19,550 nucleotides of DNA, taken from assembly GCA_003524435.1 (NCBI GenBank), contig DQHP01000172.1:1-19550 (forward strand), given 5' to 3'. Both the position numbers and the translations under genes were made by a program. Of this stretch, positions 1 through 10,996 are shown one piece after another. Every line of letters starts with the position of its first letter. Within the stretch, counting starts at the first letter, position 1. The stretch is from Microbacterium sp. (lineage in GTDB: Bacteria; Actinomycetota; Actinomycetes; Actinomycetales; Microbacteriaceae). The notes beneath the pieces are model-generated. The model saw only the letters and a list, made by a program, of their open reading frames with translations. It did not search any database and had not been told where the DNA came from.

Positions 1-80
1 TGCAATCGCCGCTTGAATTCGCCGCCTCGATAACGAACGAAAAGCATCTGGTATCGATCGAGCAAAGTCTAGTAAGCGCC

Positions 81-647
81 TCAGACCAGCACGTCAACCG
101 ACCGCGTCGCGGCGTAGCCGACCAATGGCAGCGCACGATCCGCGGCGAGCGCGACACGAGCGTGCAGCACTTCGGAACTGATGCTGTACCCGTCGAAGTC
201 GGTATCGCTGGCGTACACACCTACGGGCAAGGTGAGCGCCTGGAAGAACGAGAACAGCGGACGCAACTGATGTTCGATCATCAGCGCGTGCCGCTCTCCC
301 CCGCCGGTAGCGGCGAGCAGCACCGGCTTGCCGACGAGCGCATATTGCCCGACGAAGTCGAAAAGGTGTTTAAAGAGACCGGTGAAGGATGCGCGATACA
401 CCGGACTGCCGACGATCAGCAGGTCAGCATCCTCGATCGCCCGCAACTGCGCTTCCAGGGCCGGTGAAAGCTGGTCACGACGCAGCGTTCCAGCAAGCTG
501 CGGGCCGATCGTGGTGAGCTCGATGAGCGTCACGTCTACCGGCGCGCGCTCAGCGACGGCGGCCGCGATCGCGCGGATCAACGCCGTCGTCTTGCTCGGC
601 TCGTGGAGCGATCCTGACACGGCGACGACACGGTACGGAGAAGTCAT
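81..647 (-). CDS. NADPH-dependent FMN reductase, MsuE/SsuE type
   Basis: A 188-residue flavodoxin-like protein of the NADPH-dependent FMN reductase family. It reduces free FMN with NAD(P)H and hands FMNH2 to two-component monooxygenases in the cytoplasm. Visible motifs are the N-terminal FMN-phosphate loop S11-G-S-L-H-E-P-S-K-T20, the SPVYRASFTG segment (residues 81-90) and the ATGGGERHAL segment (113-122), which together resemble MsuE more than generic reductases. I chose the ATG at 647 because the protein homology starts there. An upstream in-frame ATG at 704 adds 19 residues of no known type and lies in a hairpin. No Shine-Dalgarno is visible, but a TACGGT -10-like box ends 6 nt before the ATG, so the mRNA may be leaderless. 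The window holds two FMNH2-type LLM monooxygenases (11767-12804 and 12817-13935) that could use its product, although they are 11 kb away. Family confidence is high; the partner is inferred. Confidence 0.88.
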   Translation of the reverse strand: MTSPYRVVAVSGSLHEPSKTTALIRAIAAAVAERAPVDVTLIELTTIGPQLAGTLRRDQLSPALEAQLRAIEDADLLIVGSPVYRASFTGLFKHLFDFVGQYALVGKPVLLAATGGGERHALMIEHQLRPLFSFFQALTLPVGVYASDTDFDGYSISSEVLHARVALAADRALPLVGYAATRSVDVLV

Positions 648-653
648 GCACTG

Positions 654-659
654 ACCGTA
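654..659 (-). promoter_or_regulatory. Candidate -10 box of the FMN reductase gene
   Basis: Read on the minus strand, TACGGT fits the actinobacterial TAnnnT -10 pattern and ends 6 nt before the ATG at 647. No -35 is recognisable, because the upstream position falls in the hairpin at 666-704. If real, transcription would begin at or next to the start codon. Confidence 0.35.
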
Positions 660-665
660 CTCATG

Positions 666-704
666 ATGACGCCCCGCGGCGCACGGAGCGACACGGGGCG
701 TCAT
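666..704 (-). terminator. Hairpin after the aldo/keto reductase gene
   Basis: A perfect 11-bp inverted repeat (ATGACGCCCCG, 666-676, with its complement at 694-704) surrounds a 17-nt loop. It starts 15 nt beyond the aldo/keto reductase stop and precedes the FMN reductase promoter candidate. There is no U-tract, as is common in actinobacterial terminators. It probably limits read-through from the 2927-720 operon, but attenuation or mRNA protection is possible. Confidence 0.55.
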
Positions 705-719
705 GCAAGCGATTCAGCG

Positions 720-1556
720 TCAGTTGAGCTCGCTCGGGTGACTGCCGACGCGGCCCGATCCATCCAGAGGGTCGAGGGCGTCGATCGCGGCGATTTCAGC
801 CTCTGTCAGCGTGAAGTCGAAGACGTCCAGGTTCTCGCGCAGGCGCTCGGCGTGCACCGACTTCGGGAAGACGATGTTGCCCTTCTGCAGGTGCCAGCCG
901 AGCACGACCTGCGCCGGTGACTTGCTGTGTGCAGCGGCTGCGTCGGCGACGGCTGGCGTGCCGAACAGATCGTACTTGCCCTGACCGAGGGGGCCCCACG
1001 CCTCGATGCGGACGTCGTGGTCAGCCGCCCAGGCGACGATCTCTCGCTGCTGGTATGCCGGGTGCAGCTCGATCTGGTTCACGGCCGGCGTGACACCAGT
1101 CTCAGCGACGACGCGCTCGAGATGGTCGACGAGGAAGTTCGAGACGCCGATGCTGCGGGTCAGGCCCGCTTCACGCAACTCGATGAGTTTGGCGAAGGCG
1201 TGCACATATTTGTCGTTAGCGGGTGCCGGCCAGTGCACCAGGTAGAGGTCGACCTGGTCAAGGCCCAACTTCTCGAGGCTCTCGGCGATGGCTGCGTTCG
1301 GCTGGTCGCCGTCGTGACGATCGTTCCACAGCTTGGTGGTGATGAAGAGGTCCTCGCGAGCAATACCGCTCTTCGCAATCGCTGCTCCGACGCCTTCTTC
1401 ATTTCCGTAGATCGCAGCGGTGTCGATGTGACGGTAGCCGGCCTCCAGCGCCTCACTCACAGCCTTCTCAGTCTGCGCCGGGTCGACTTTGAAGACGCCG
1501 TAACCAAGCTGCGGAATCGTGAAGCCATCATTCAGAGTGATCGTAGGAATCGTCAT
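720..1556 (-). CDS. Aldo/keto reductase
   Basis: A 278-residue cytoplasmic NADPH-dependent aldo/keto reductase of the prokaryotic AKR5-like group (2,5-diketo-gluconate reductase relatives), expected to reduce aldehydes or ketones to alcohols. The catalytic tetrad is complete: Asp45, Tyr50, Lys75 and His108, in the contexts HIDTAAIYGNE, TTKLW and LYLVHWP. The GVSNF segment and the C-terminal cofactor segment FPKSV are also present. The length is normal for the family and the start at 1556 gives the standard N-terminus TIPTITLNDG. It begins 9 nt after the stop of the DUF418-type membrane gene, so the two are likely co-transcribed from the 2934-2962 promoter. The physiological substrate cannot be read from sequence; the family call is secure. 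Confidence 0.93.
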   Translation of the reverse strand: MTIPTITLNDGFTIPQLGYGVFKVDPAQTEKAVSEALEAGYRHIDTAAIYGNEEGVGAAIAKSGIAREDLFITTKLWNDRHDGDQPNAAIAESLEKLGLDQVDLYLVHWPAPANDKYVHAFAKLIELREAGLTRSIGVSNFLVDHLERVVAETGVTPAVNQIELHPAYQQREIVAWAADHDVRIEAWGPLGQGKYDLFGTPAVADAAAAHSKSPAQVVLGWHLQKGNIVFPKSVHAERLRENLDVFDFTLTEAEIAAIDALDPLDGSGRVGSHPSELN

Positions 1557-1565
1557 GTTCCCAGC

Positions 1566-2927
1566 CTACGAGCCGTCATGATGGACGCGGGTCATGTTTC
1601 GTGCCGCGCGCCCGACGAGTCGCTCAAGCGGACCGCGACCGAAGAAGAGGGCCCACAGGGTGCAGGACGCCATCAGTGCGACGCTCATCACGAGCCAGGT
1701 GTCATTACCCGAAAGAAAACCGCCAGGGCCCGCGAGCACGAACAGCGCGACAATGTGGGCACTGTACGCGGTCAGCGGCATCGAGCCGAGCGCCGCGAAG
1801 GGCAGCAGCAGCCAGCGCACAGGTCGACTGAGCAGCAGGCACAGCGCGATGATGACGAGGGCGAAACCACCGGATCCAAGAATTTCAGCGGTGCCACCCG
1901 AGTGTGCTTCGGCCGTGGTGAGCGCAGTGAGCATCGACTCCAGTGGCGGCATCGACTCCAGCGATTCGGCGTAGGATTCCCACCCGCCCATCGTGTCGTA
2001 GCCAGTGTCGTCTAAGTCTTCGGCGGTGGAATCCACTTTCGGATAACAGGAGATGTAACCGTCGCTGTATTTGTCGCACAGTGCGCCGGTCAAATCGATC
2101 TCATCGGGAGCGACCCCGTAGACGCCATCATCGGAGTAGGAGGTGGAGCTCGACGAGCTCGAACTGAAGGAGTCGTCGGATTCGCTCGTCCCGCCTGCCA
2201 GGGCTCCGATCCCATAGCCGACGATACTCAGCACCACGCCGACGATCAGGCACACCACCGCGGTGCGAATGCGCTCTGGCCGCAGGCGCCCTAACGCCAT
2301 TCCCGCGAAGATGAATGCCATCCAGACAGTGACCGGATATGTGCCGAACAGCACGAGGTCCAGCCCCGGCCCCATTGGCATCAGCAGCAGCGACTGCACG
2401 AGACTCAGTAGCGGCGGGCCTGCCACGGCGAGCACAGCGGCGGCAATCAGCAGCCACTGTGGCGACCAGCGCAGGAACGGGATCGCGATGAGATAGAGGA
2501 TGCCGTAGACGGTGAGGATCACGGCGATGGGAGTGTTCAGCATCTCAAGCAAGAGACCAATTATGAAGATCGCTGCGCCGCGTCCGAGCAGGCTGAGGCG
2601 AATCTGCGGCATGCGCTCGGGCGTGGGCACCGTGTCGCGCCCTGTCATCAGCGCAATCGAAACGCCAGCGAGCACGGCAAACAGGATCGATGAGCGCCCG
2701 TGCACGAGCGCACCCCAGGTAGTGGGATCAAGCAGCACGAGTTCTTCGGTCGTGCCAACGTGCGCGCCGATCATGCCCAGCAGGGCCAAGGCGCGGGCGA
2801 CATCCAGCCCCATGATTCGCGGCGGGCGGCCGTAGGAACGCCACCAACTGGCGAGACGGTGGCCAGAAGAAGTGGCCGAGGAGCGGGCGGGCGGAGGGGT
2901 CAGCACTTCGCTGGCGGTACTACTCAC
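1566..2927 (-). CDS. DUF418/DUF1624-type polytopic membrane protein
   Basis: A 453-residue inner-membrane protein starting with GTG. The N-terminal region R37-I-M-G-L-D-V-A-R-A-L-A-L-L-G (37-51) and GRSSILFAVLAG (77-88) resemble the start of DUF418/DUF1624 (heparan-alpha-glucosaminide acetyltransferase-like) proteins. The C-terminus, with ALGSMPLTAY (379-388) and GRGPLERLVGR (430-440), matches the DUF418 signature. About nine or ten hydrophobic helices are visible. Between the helices ending near 245 and starting near 353 lies an unusual acidic, serine-rich loop of roughly 85-100 residues, with a run of eight serines (254-261) and a cysteine pair (Cys284, Cys294). DUF418 proteins are of uncertain function; acyl transfer to envelope sugars is one possibility by fold. 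The gene leads a probable operon with the aldo/keto reductase. Confidence 0.8.
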   Translation of the reverse strand: MSSTASEVLTPPPARSSATSSGHRLASWWRSYGRPPRIMGLDVARALALLGMIGAHVGTTEELVLLDPTTWGALVHGRSSILFAVLAGVSIALMTGRDTVPTPERMPQIRLSLLGRGAAIFIIGLLLEMLNTPIAVILTVYGILYLIAIPFLRWSPQWLLIAAAVLAVAGPPLLSLVQSLLLMPMGPGLDLVLFGTYPVTVWMAFIFAGMALGRLRPERIRTAVVCLIVGVVLSIVGYGIGALAGGTSESDDSFSSSSSSSTSYSDDGVYGVAPDEIDLTGALCDKYSDGYISCYPKVDSTAEDLDDTGYDTMGGWESYAESLESMPPLESMLTALTTAEAHSGGTAEILGSGGFALVIIALCLLLSRPVRWLLLPFAALGSMPLTAYSAHIVALFVLAGPGGFLSGNDTWLVMSVALMASCTLWALFFGRGPLERLVGRAARNMTRVHHDGS

Positions 2928-2933
2928 CGTACG

Positions 2934-2962
2934 ATCTTAGGGGATTCGCCAGGGTCGGTCAG
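2934..2962 (-). promoter_or_regulatory. Promoter of the DUF418-type gene (leaderless start)
   Basis: On the minus strand, CTGACC (2957-2962) is separated by 17 bp from TAAGAT (2934-2939), which ends 6 nt before the GTG start at 2927. No Shine-Dalgarno precedes the GTG, so a leaderless transcript is likely. The -35 box overlaps the stop codon of the upstream regulator gene, so the DUF418 gene would have its own promoter as well as possible read-through. Confidence 0.5.
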
Positions 2963-3255
2963 CGCTCCGCACCGAGCACGGCCCGCAATGCGTTCGTGTA
3001 ATCCTCAAAGGCGCGTCGCCCCTTCGTCGTCAGCGCGACATACGTGACCGGAGTCCGACCCTTATGCGTTTTCTCCACGAGGACGTAATCAGCATCCTCC
3101 AGTTTGCGCAGGTGCGTCGAGAGGTTGCCCGCTGTCATTTCAAGTAGCTCTTGAAGCCGCGGGAAAGTGATGCTCTCGTCCGCGCCGAGCATCGCGAGCG
3201 CAGCAGTGATGCGCAAACGTGCGGCAGCGTGAATAACGGGATCGAGTTCGTTCAT
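2959..3255 (-). CDS. Small winged-helix transcriptional regulator (HTH_34/MarR-like)
   Basis: A 98-residue DNA-binding protein made of a single winged helix-turn-helix domain of the HTH_34 type, related to MarR/ArsR/PadR. The N-terminal DPVIHAAARLRI is typical of this group. The recognition helix is TAGNLSTHLRKLEDA (41-55), and the wing EKTHKGRTPVTYVALT follows at 61-76. No cysteine pair or obvious ligand-binding domain is present. Its ATG overlaps the stop of the membrane-protein gene by 4 nt (3252-3255), so translation is coupled and it is the last gene of a three-gene operon. Such operon-end regulators usually act on their own operon; the palindrome at 4734-4750 is the natural candidate site. 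Family is confident, target inferred. Confidence 0.88.
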   Translation of the reverse strand: MNELDPVIHAAARLRITAALAMLGADESITFPRLQELLEMTAGNLSTHLRKLEDADYVLVEKTHKGRTPVTYVALTTKGRRAFEDYTNALRAVLGAER

Positions 3256-3914
3256 GATCGTCCGCCGAGAGTGAGGTGGCGACGTGCACGTCGCATCCAT
3301 ATCCAGGACCAGAGCGCGACGAGCAGGAATCCCCCACCGCCTGCCAGCGCGTACACGAGGTACTGCGCGGGATACCCCGCGAATGGTGCCAGCACGCTCA
3401 CAAGGATCGCCCAGCCACCCAGGATCAGCATGGGGATCGCCCGCCAGATCGCCGCTGCCATGACATACATCACGCCAGCGAAGAAGATGTAGGCCGACGG
3501 GTAGAAGATGCGGAGGATATCGGCGTCCATTCCGGCGCGGACCAGCGCCTGGCCGAGCGCGAAGATCGCAAGGCTGCCCACCCACCATGTTTGGCCGTAG
3601 ACCAGGCCGACGAAGGTTGCGTCTTTACCTGTGCGCAGTCCTCGACTTGACCGGATTCCGAAGATTGTCGACAACGTTCCGGCCCCTGCCAGGAGCACGA
3701 TGAAAATCGGCGCGGCGACCCAGATCGGGAGGCTGAAGGCATCCCCGAGTCCGTCGATGAGCCACAGTGCACCGAATCCGAGGAGCCACGCAATCCCCCA
3801 GGAAAACAGGATCAGTGGCACGAATGCACCGCGCTGACCTTCGATGCTGCGCTGCTGATCCTTCACCAGCGCAAGCATGTCTGCGGGGTCGGGTTGTTCA
3901 TCATCGACAGTCAT
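3252..3914 (-). CDS. Six-helix membrane protein of unknown function
   Basis: I do not recognise a named family. The 220-residue protein has an acidic cytoplasmic-looking N-terminus (residues 1-29), then six hydrophobic segments at about 31-52, 62-87, 99-122, 136-156, 158-177 and 183-207, and a basic tail (MRRARRH, 207-213) that suggests a cytoplasmic C-terminus. No enzyme motif is visible. Two adjacent ATG codons (3917 and 3914) are possible starts. The GGAG motif in the upstream gene's end is 4 nt from the first and 7 nt from the second, so I prefer 3914. The start overlaps the stop of the CPBP protease gene (TGATG if 3917 is used), and its stop overlaps the regulator start. This placement between an intramembrane protease and a winged-helix regulator suggests that the three proteins act together at the membrane. 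Confidence 0.8.
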   Translation of the reverse strand: MTVDDEQPDPADMLALVKDQQRSIEGQRGAFVPLILFSWGIAWLLGFGALWLIDGLGDAFSLPIWVAAPIFIVLLAGAGTLSTIFGIRSSRGLRTGKDATFVGLVYGQTWWVGSLAIFALGQALVRAGMDADILRIFYPSAYIFFAGVMYVMAAAIWRAIPMLILGGWAILVSVLAPFAGYPAQYLVYALAGGGGFLLVALWSWIWMRRARRHLTLGGRS

Positions 3915-3916
3915 CA

Positions 3917-4729
3917 TCAGGCTCCATTCGCGAATAAGAAAAAGGGCACGGCGAGCGCCGGAAGCGTGGACAGCAGGTTGACGAGCACATGCGCGAAGAC
4001 GAGCGGCATCAGCCGGCGCTGGCGCAGATAGATCAGCCCGGACCCGACGCCCCAGACGAAGAACGCGAAAACGAAGGCGACTACCGCGTCGGGAGTCGGC
4101 GCATACCAGACGTGCTGCAGGCCGAACAGGATCGACGGGACGATGATCGCCAGCACCGTCGGCCATCGACGAGCTAGATTGCCTTGTGCGTAGCCGCGGT
4201 AGACGAGCTCCTCGGTCGGAGCATTCAACGGCGCGAAGGTGAGCACGGCCACAATAGCGATTACCGTCCACGCGATCGGATTGAGCGTTGGAACCGTCGC
4301 CGGATCGAAGAACACCGTCTCCATCGCGATGAACATCTCACTGCCGTGCTGTAACCAGACCACAAGCATGATCGCCCCAGCGAAAGGCAGATACAACACG
4401 GCGAGCCAGAGCAACCCCCAGAGCAGATCGCTGAAAATACGACGCGGCTCGAAACCGAGCAGCTCACGAACGGTGCGCTGCTCGCGGCGTAGAAGACGGA
4501 CGACGAGCCACAGGCAGATCACGTTGACAGGCAGCATGGCCACGGCCGCGAGCATCGCTGGCGGCGGGAAGGCGACATCGCTTTCGAAGGTGTTGACGAC
4601 GAGCCAGGTGAGGGCGGATGCCGCGGCGACCAGTGCGACGCGCATCACCGGGAGCCCCAGCGCCCAGCGTGTTGCAAGCAGCGGCCGAGGGGCGTCGCCA
4701 TCCTGCTTCGCCACGTCGTCAAGAGTCAT
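3917..4729 (-). CDS. CPBP-family intramembrane metalloprotease
   Basis: A 270-residue polytopic protein of the CPBP (CAAX protease and bacteriocin-processing, Abi) family. The three conserved motifs are intact: EELVYR (Glu173, Glu174, Arg178), FGLQH (Phe202 to His206) and HVLVN (His247, Asn251), which by family knowledge form the metal-binding, glutamate-dependent active site inside the membrane. About seven or eight hydrophobic segments are visible. The start at 4729 is preferred over the further upstream ATG at 4831, because that one would overlap the divergent helicase gene and its extra residues are not hydrophobic or family-like. The gene is first in an operon with the six-helix protein and the winged-helix regulator, and has its own promoter. 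Known CPBP roles include CAAX-like processing, bacteriocin maturation or self-immunity and anti-sigma factor cleavage; which applies here is unknown. Confidence 0.9.
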   Translation of the reverse strand: MTLDDVAKQDGDAPRPLLATRWALGLPVMRVALVAAASALTWLVVNTFESDVAFPPPAMLAAVAMLPVNVICLWLVVRLLRREQRTVRELLGFEPRRIFSDLLWGLLWLAVLYLPFAGAIMLVVWLQHGSEMFIAMETVFFDPATVPTLNPIAWTVIAIVAVLTFAPLNAPTEELVYRGYAQGNLARRWPTVLAIIVPSILFGLQHVWYAPTPDAVVAFVFAFFVWGVGSGLIYLRQRRLMPLVFAHVLVNLLSTLPALAVPFFLFANGA

Positions 4730-4733
4730 GTTA

Positions 4734-4750
4734 ACTTTGTAACGCAAAGT
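4734..4750. promoter_or_regulatory. Palindrome overlapping the CPBP operon promoter (candidate operator)
   Basis: ACTTTG-N5-CAAAGT is a perfect 6-bp inverted repeat that covers the -10 box of the CPBP operon. A second, interleaved repeat, GCAAA-N4-TTTGC (4744-4757), extends toward the -35. This size and position suit a dimeric winged-helix repressor, and the operon encodes one (2959-3255). The link between regulator and site is inference. Confidence 0.55.
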
Positions 4751-4764
4751 AGTTTGCAAGTCAA
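4736..4764 (-). promoter_or_regulatory. Promoter of the CPBP protease operon
   Basis: On the minus strand, TTGACT (4759-4764, 5 of 6 to consensus) is separated by 17 bp from TACAAA (4736-4741, 4 of 6). The -10 ends 6 nt before the ATG at 4729, and no Shine-Dalgarno is seen, which points to a leaderless transcript. It is the best sigma-70-like promoter in the window and lies in the 79-bp divergent gap shared with hrpA. Confidence 0.65.
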
Positions 4765-4794
4765 TAGCATCCCGGCACGCCTCCGTTCGCGTCG

Positions 4795-4800
4795 TACGAT
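4795..4800 (+). promoter_or_regulatory. Candidate -10 box of hrpA
   Basis: TACGAT fits TAnnnT and ends 8 nt before the hrpA ATG. No convincing -35 lies 17 bp upstream. The motif AAGGG between the box and the ATG would be an unusually close Shine-Dalgarno (about 2 nt), so either a very short leader or leaderless initiation is possible. Confidence 0.3.
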
Positions 4801-4808
4801 GAAGGGCT

Positions 4809-8879
<4,071 letters not shown>

Positions 8880-8888
8880 CCTGGCGGC

Positions 8889-9833
8889 ATGGCTCGTGCG
8901 ATCGTTTATACCGAAATCGGCTCCCCTGACGTTCTGAGGCTCGCAGATATCCCTGACCCTGTCGCCGGACCAGGCGAAGTTGTCGTGAGGATCGAGGCCG
9001 CTGGCGTCAACCCATTAGATGCGAAACTGCGCGGCGGCAAACGCCCGTCGCCGCCGATCACTGAACCTCGCCGCCTCGGGCTCGATGGTGCTGGCGTCGT
9101 CGAGTCGATCGGTGATGGAGTGACCGAATTCGCGGTCGGCGACCGGGTCGCAATTGGCAGCACCAACGGCACGTATGCGACCCACGTGGCCGCGAAGGTA
9201 GAGAATCTTGACCTGCTTCCAGATTCGGTAACCGCTGCCGAGGGCGCGAGTCTCAGCATCCCGATCGGGACCGCCTATCAGTGTCTGCGCTCGCTCAACG
9301 TCGGCGAGGGTGACATTCTGCTCGTGCACGCCGGCTCTGGCGCCGTGGGCCAAGCTGCCGTCCAGTTCGCGGTGGCGGCAGGAGCGAAGGTTGTTGCAAC
9401 AGGAAGCCCCGCCCGCCATGAGCAATTGCGTGAGCTGGGGGCGATCCCGGTTGCTTATGGGGATGGTCTCGCTGATCGTGTGCGAGCGGCTGTCGATGGC
9501 GATATCACCGTCGTACTGGACTGCATCGGCACGGATGAGGCCATCAACACCTCACTCGAACTCATCGAAGACCGCGAACGCATCGCGACGATCGTGCGCG
9601 GTCCGGATGCTGCCAGCTTCGGTATCCGTGCCTTTAGCGGCGGCTCACCCAAGCCTCTGACCGACCAGGAGCTGGCGTGGCGCGCAGAGGCCGTCGGCGT
9701 CGCAATCAAGCTGCTTGCCGCTGGCGAGTTTCAGGTCGAACTCGGGATCGAGCTGCCTCTCGCGGAGGCCGCACGTGCACACGAACTGATCGAGGCGCAC
9801 GCCGCCCGCGGCAAGATTACGCTGATTCCGTGA
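8889..9833 (+). CDS. Quinone-reductase-like NADP-dependent oxidoreductase (MDR family)
   Basis: A 314-residue zinc-free medium-chain dehydrogenase/reductase. The GroES-like half shows AAGVNPLDAKLRGG (37-50) and the family segment GLDGAGVVESIGDGVTEFAVGDRV (64-87). The Rossmann half has the nucleotide motif AGSGAVG (148-154). The cysteines that bind the structural and catalytic zinc in alcohol dehydrogenases are absent, so it belongs with quinone oxidoreductase (Qor)-like enzymes reducing quinones or enones with NADPH. The length is typical. It starts 9 nt after the hrpA stop with only a weak GAGG upstream, so expression probably depends on hrpA read-through. Its stop overlaps the GTG of the next gene. 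Whether it uses quinones is inferred. Confidence 0.9.
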   Translation: MARAIVYTEIGSPDVLRLADIPDPVAGPGEVVVRIEAAGVNPLDAKLRGGKRPSPPITEPRRLGLDGAGVVESIGDGVTEFAVGDRVAIGSTNGTYATHVAAKVENLDLLPDSVTAAEGASLSIPIGTAYQCLRSLNVGEGDILLVHAGSGAVGQAAVQFAVAAGAKVVATGSPARHEQLRELGAIPVAYGDGLADRVRAAVDGDITVVLDCIGTDEAINTSLELIEDRERIATIVRGPDAASFGIRAFSGGSPKPLTDQELAWRAEAVGVAIKLLAAGEFQVELGIELPLAEAARAHELIEAHAARGKITLIP

Positions 9834-10639
9834 GTCAACACCGCGTAACGTCAGGACGCGCTTTGATCGCGGTTGAAGAGACTGGCCCCGCGGGCGCACC
9901 TCCGGTACTGATGCTGCACGCGGGCGTGGCAGACAGACGTTCATGGGCTCCGCTGGTCGAACATCTGGGCGTGCAGACGCGCTGCATCCGCTACGACGGA
10001 CGTGGTTACGGCGACACCGTATACGAGGCGGAAGATGGCTGGTCACCGGTTGCCGATGCTGTCGCCGTGATGGATGCGATGAACGTCTCGTCGGCGATCG
10101 TCGTCGGCAACTCCATGGGCGGCGGCACCGCGATCGATCTCGCACTCGCCTACCCGGATCGCGTCTCAGCTCTGGTGCTGATATCGCCTGCGATCAGCGG
10201 CGCTCCGGAGTCAGAACTGGAAACGACAGCAGCCGAACTGGATGGCGACATCGACGCCGCGGATGAGCGCGACGATCTCGACGCCGTCAACCAACTCGAA
10301 ACCCACTTCTGGCTGGACGGCCCGGGGCACGCCGGACGCGTAACCGGCTCGCCACGCGAGCTCTTCCTCGATATGAACGCACGCGCGCTCTCGGCCACAG
10401 ATCCGGGAGAACCCGCAGAGTTGCCGGATGCGTGGTCACAGCTTGAGCGCATCGCTGTTCCGGCGTTATTCCTCGCGGGGAGTCTGGATCTTCGCCACTT
10501 TCGTACGGATGCAAGCCTCGCGGCAGCATCCCTAGACCACGGGCAGTACGTAGAGCTTCCCGACACCGCGCACGTGCCGCAACTCGAGAGTCACGAGCTG
10601 GCGTTGCGCAGCATCGCAAACTTCATCGCTGCGCGGTGA
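9830..10639 (+). CDS. Alpha/beta hydrolase
   Basis: A 269-residue alpha/beta-hydrolase fold protein starting with GTG at 9830, inside the GTGA overlap with the MDR stop, which implies coupled translation. A complete catalytic triad can be placed: nucleophile Ser95 in GNSMG (93-97), acid Asp220 in LAGSLD, and His248 in DTAHVP. The oxyanion region is LMLHAG (27-32), and YDGRGYGDT (55-63) is the usual loop after strand 4. No signal peptide is present, so it is cytoplasmic. Possible activities include carboxylesterase, lactonase or C-C hydrolase; the sequence does not decide. The longer frame reading back to 9677 is antisense-like filler inside the MDR gene and was not used. Its 3' end overlaps the convergent HxlR gene by 17 nt. 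Confidence 0.88.
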   Translation: MSQHRVTSGRALIAVEETGPAGAPPVLMLHAGVADRRSWAPLVEHLGVQTRCIRYDGRGYGDTVYEAEDGWSPVADAVAVMDAMNVSSAIVVGNSMGGGTAIDLALAYPDRVSALVLISPAISGAPESELETTAAELDGDIDAADERDDLDAVNQLETHFWLDGPGHAGRVTGSPRELFLDMNARALSATDPGEPAELPDAWSQLERIAVPALFLAGSLDLRHFRTDASLAAASLDHGQYVELPDTAHVPQLESHELALRSIANFIAAR

Positions 10640-10979
10640 CATCCTCGCGTGCGGAGCTGTGTTGCCAGCGCCGTGACCACTGCACAAGAGGATGCAGGAT
10701 CTGAATCAGGTCGCTACCCGCGGGCGTAAGTGCGTAAAGAATCTGCACAGGAACTGTCGGAACGACCTCACGACTGACCAAGCCGTGGAGCTCGAGCTCG
10801 CGCAACCGTGCAGCGAGAAGACGGTCTGACAGCCCGTCGACCGACTCGACAATGCGTGAAAATCGGTCTGCACCGCGGGACATCGCAAAGAGAATCGCAG
10901 CGTTCCACTTCTTTCCGGCGAGCTCGGCCGAATGCCGGAAGGCTCGACAGAGTTCTTCATCGATGTGTTGCTTCTCCAT
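10623..10979 (-). CDS. HxlR-family (DUF24) winged-helix regulator
   Basis: A 118-residue regulator of the HxlR/DUF24 family. The hallmark GKKW (22-25) followed by NAAILFAM, the segment RFSRI (39-43) and LSDRLLAARLRELELHGLVSREV (50-72) form the winged helix, and the wing ends with YALTPAG (82-88). Cys11, just before helix 1, sits where redox-sensing members such as B. subtilis HypR and C. glutamicum QorR carry their reactive cysteine; it is the only cysteine in the protein. A strong AGGAGG Shine-Dalgarno lies 5 nt upstream (10985-10990). It is divergent from an NAD(P)-binding protein and LLM oxidoreductase, which it probably regulates, and converges on a hydrolase next to a Qor-like gene. The family is secure; redox sensing is inference. 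Confidence 0.92.
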   Translation of the reverse strand: MEKQHIDEELCRAFRHSAELAGKKWNAAILFAMSRGADRFSRIVESVDGLSDRLLAARLRELELHGLVSREVVPTVPVQILYALTPAGSDLIQILHPLVQWSRRWQHSSAREDVTAQR

Positions 10980-10996
10980 CTGCTCCTCCTGGCGCT

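Noticed and set aside
1..80. A gene fragment or terminator downstream of the FMN reductase
   Set aside because: No open frame with family signal and no convincing stem-loop in these 80 nt.
927..2015. A 362-residue open frame on the plus strand
   Set aside because: It is antisense to the aldo/keto reductase and DUF418-type genes, has no recognisable family, and its composition is what high-GC shadow frames give.
2146..2160. GAGCTC-N3-GAGCTC repeat as a possible operator
   Set aside because: It lies inside the serine-codon run of the DUF418-type gene, and the symmetry follows from repeated serine/leucine-type codons.
3915..4271. Upstream extension of the six-helix protein frame to 4271
   Set aside because: The added residues lie inside the CPBP gene in another frame and look unlike protein; the start at 3914/3917 has a GGAG site and the usual overlap.
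9677..9829. Upstream extension of the hydrolase frame to 9677
   Set aside because: Arg-rich shadow of the MDR gene; the GTG at 9830 gives a normal hydrolase N-terminus and a GTGA overlap.
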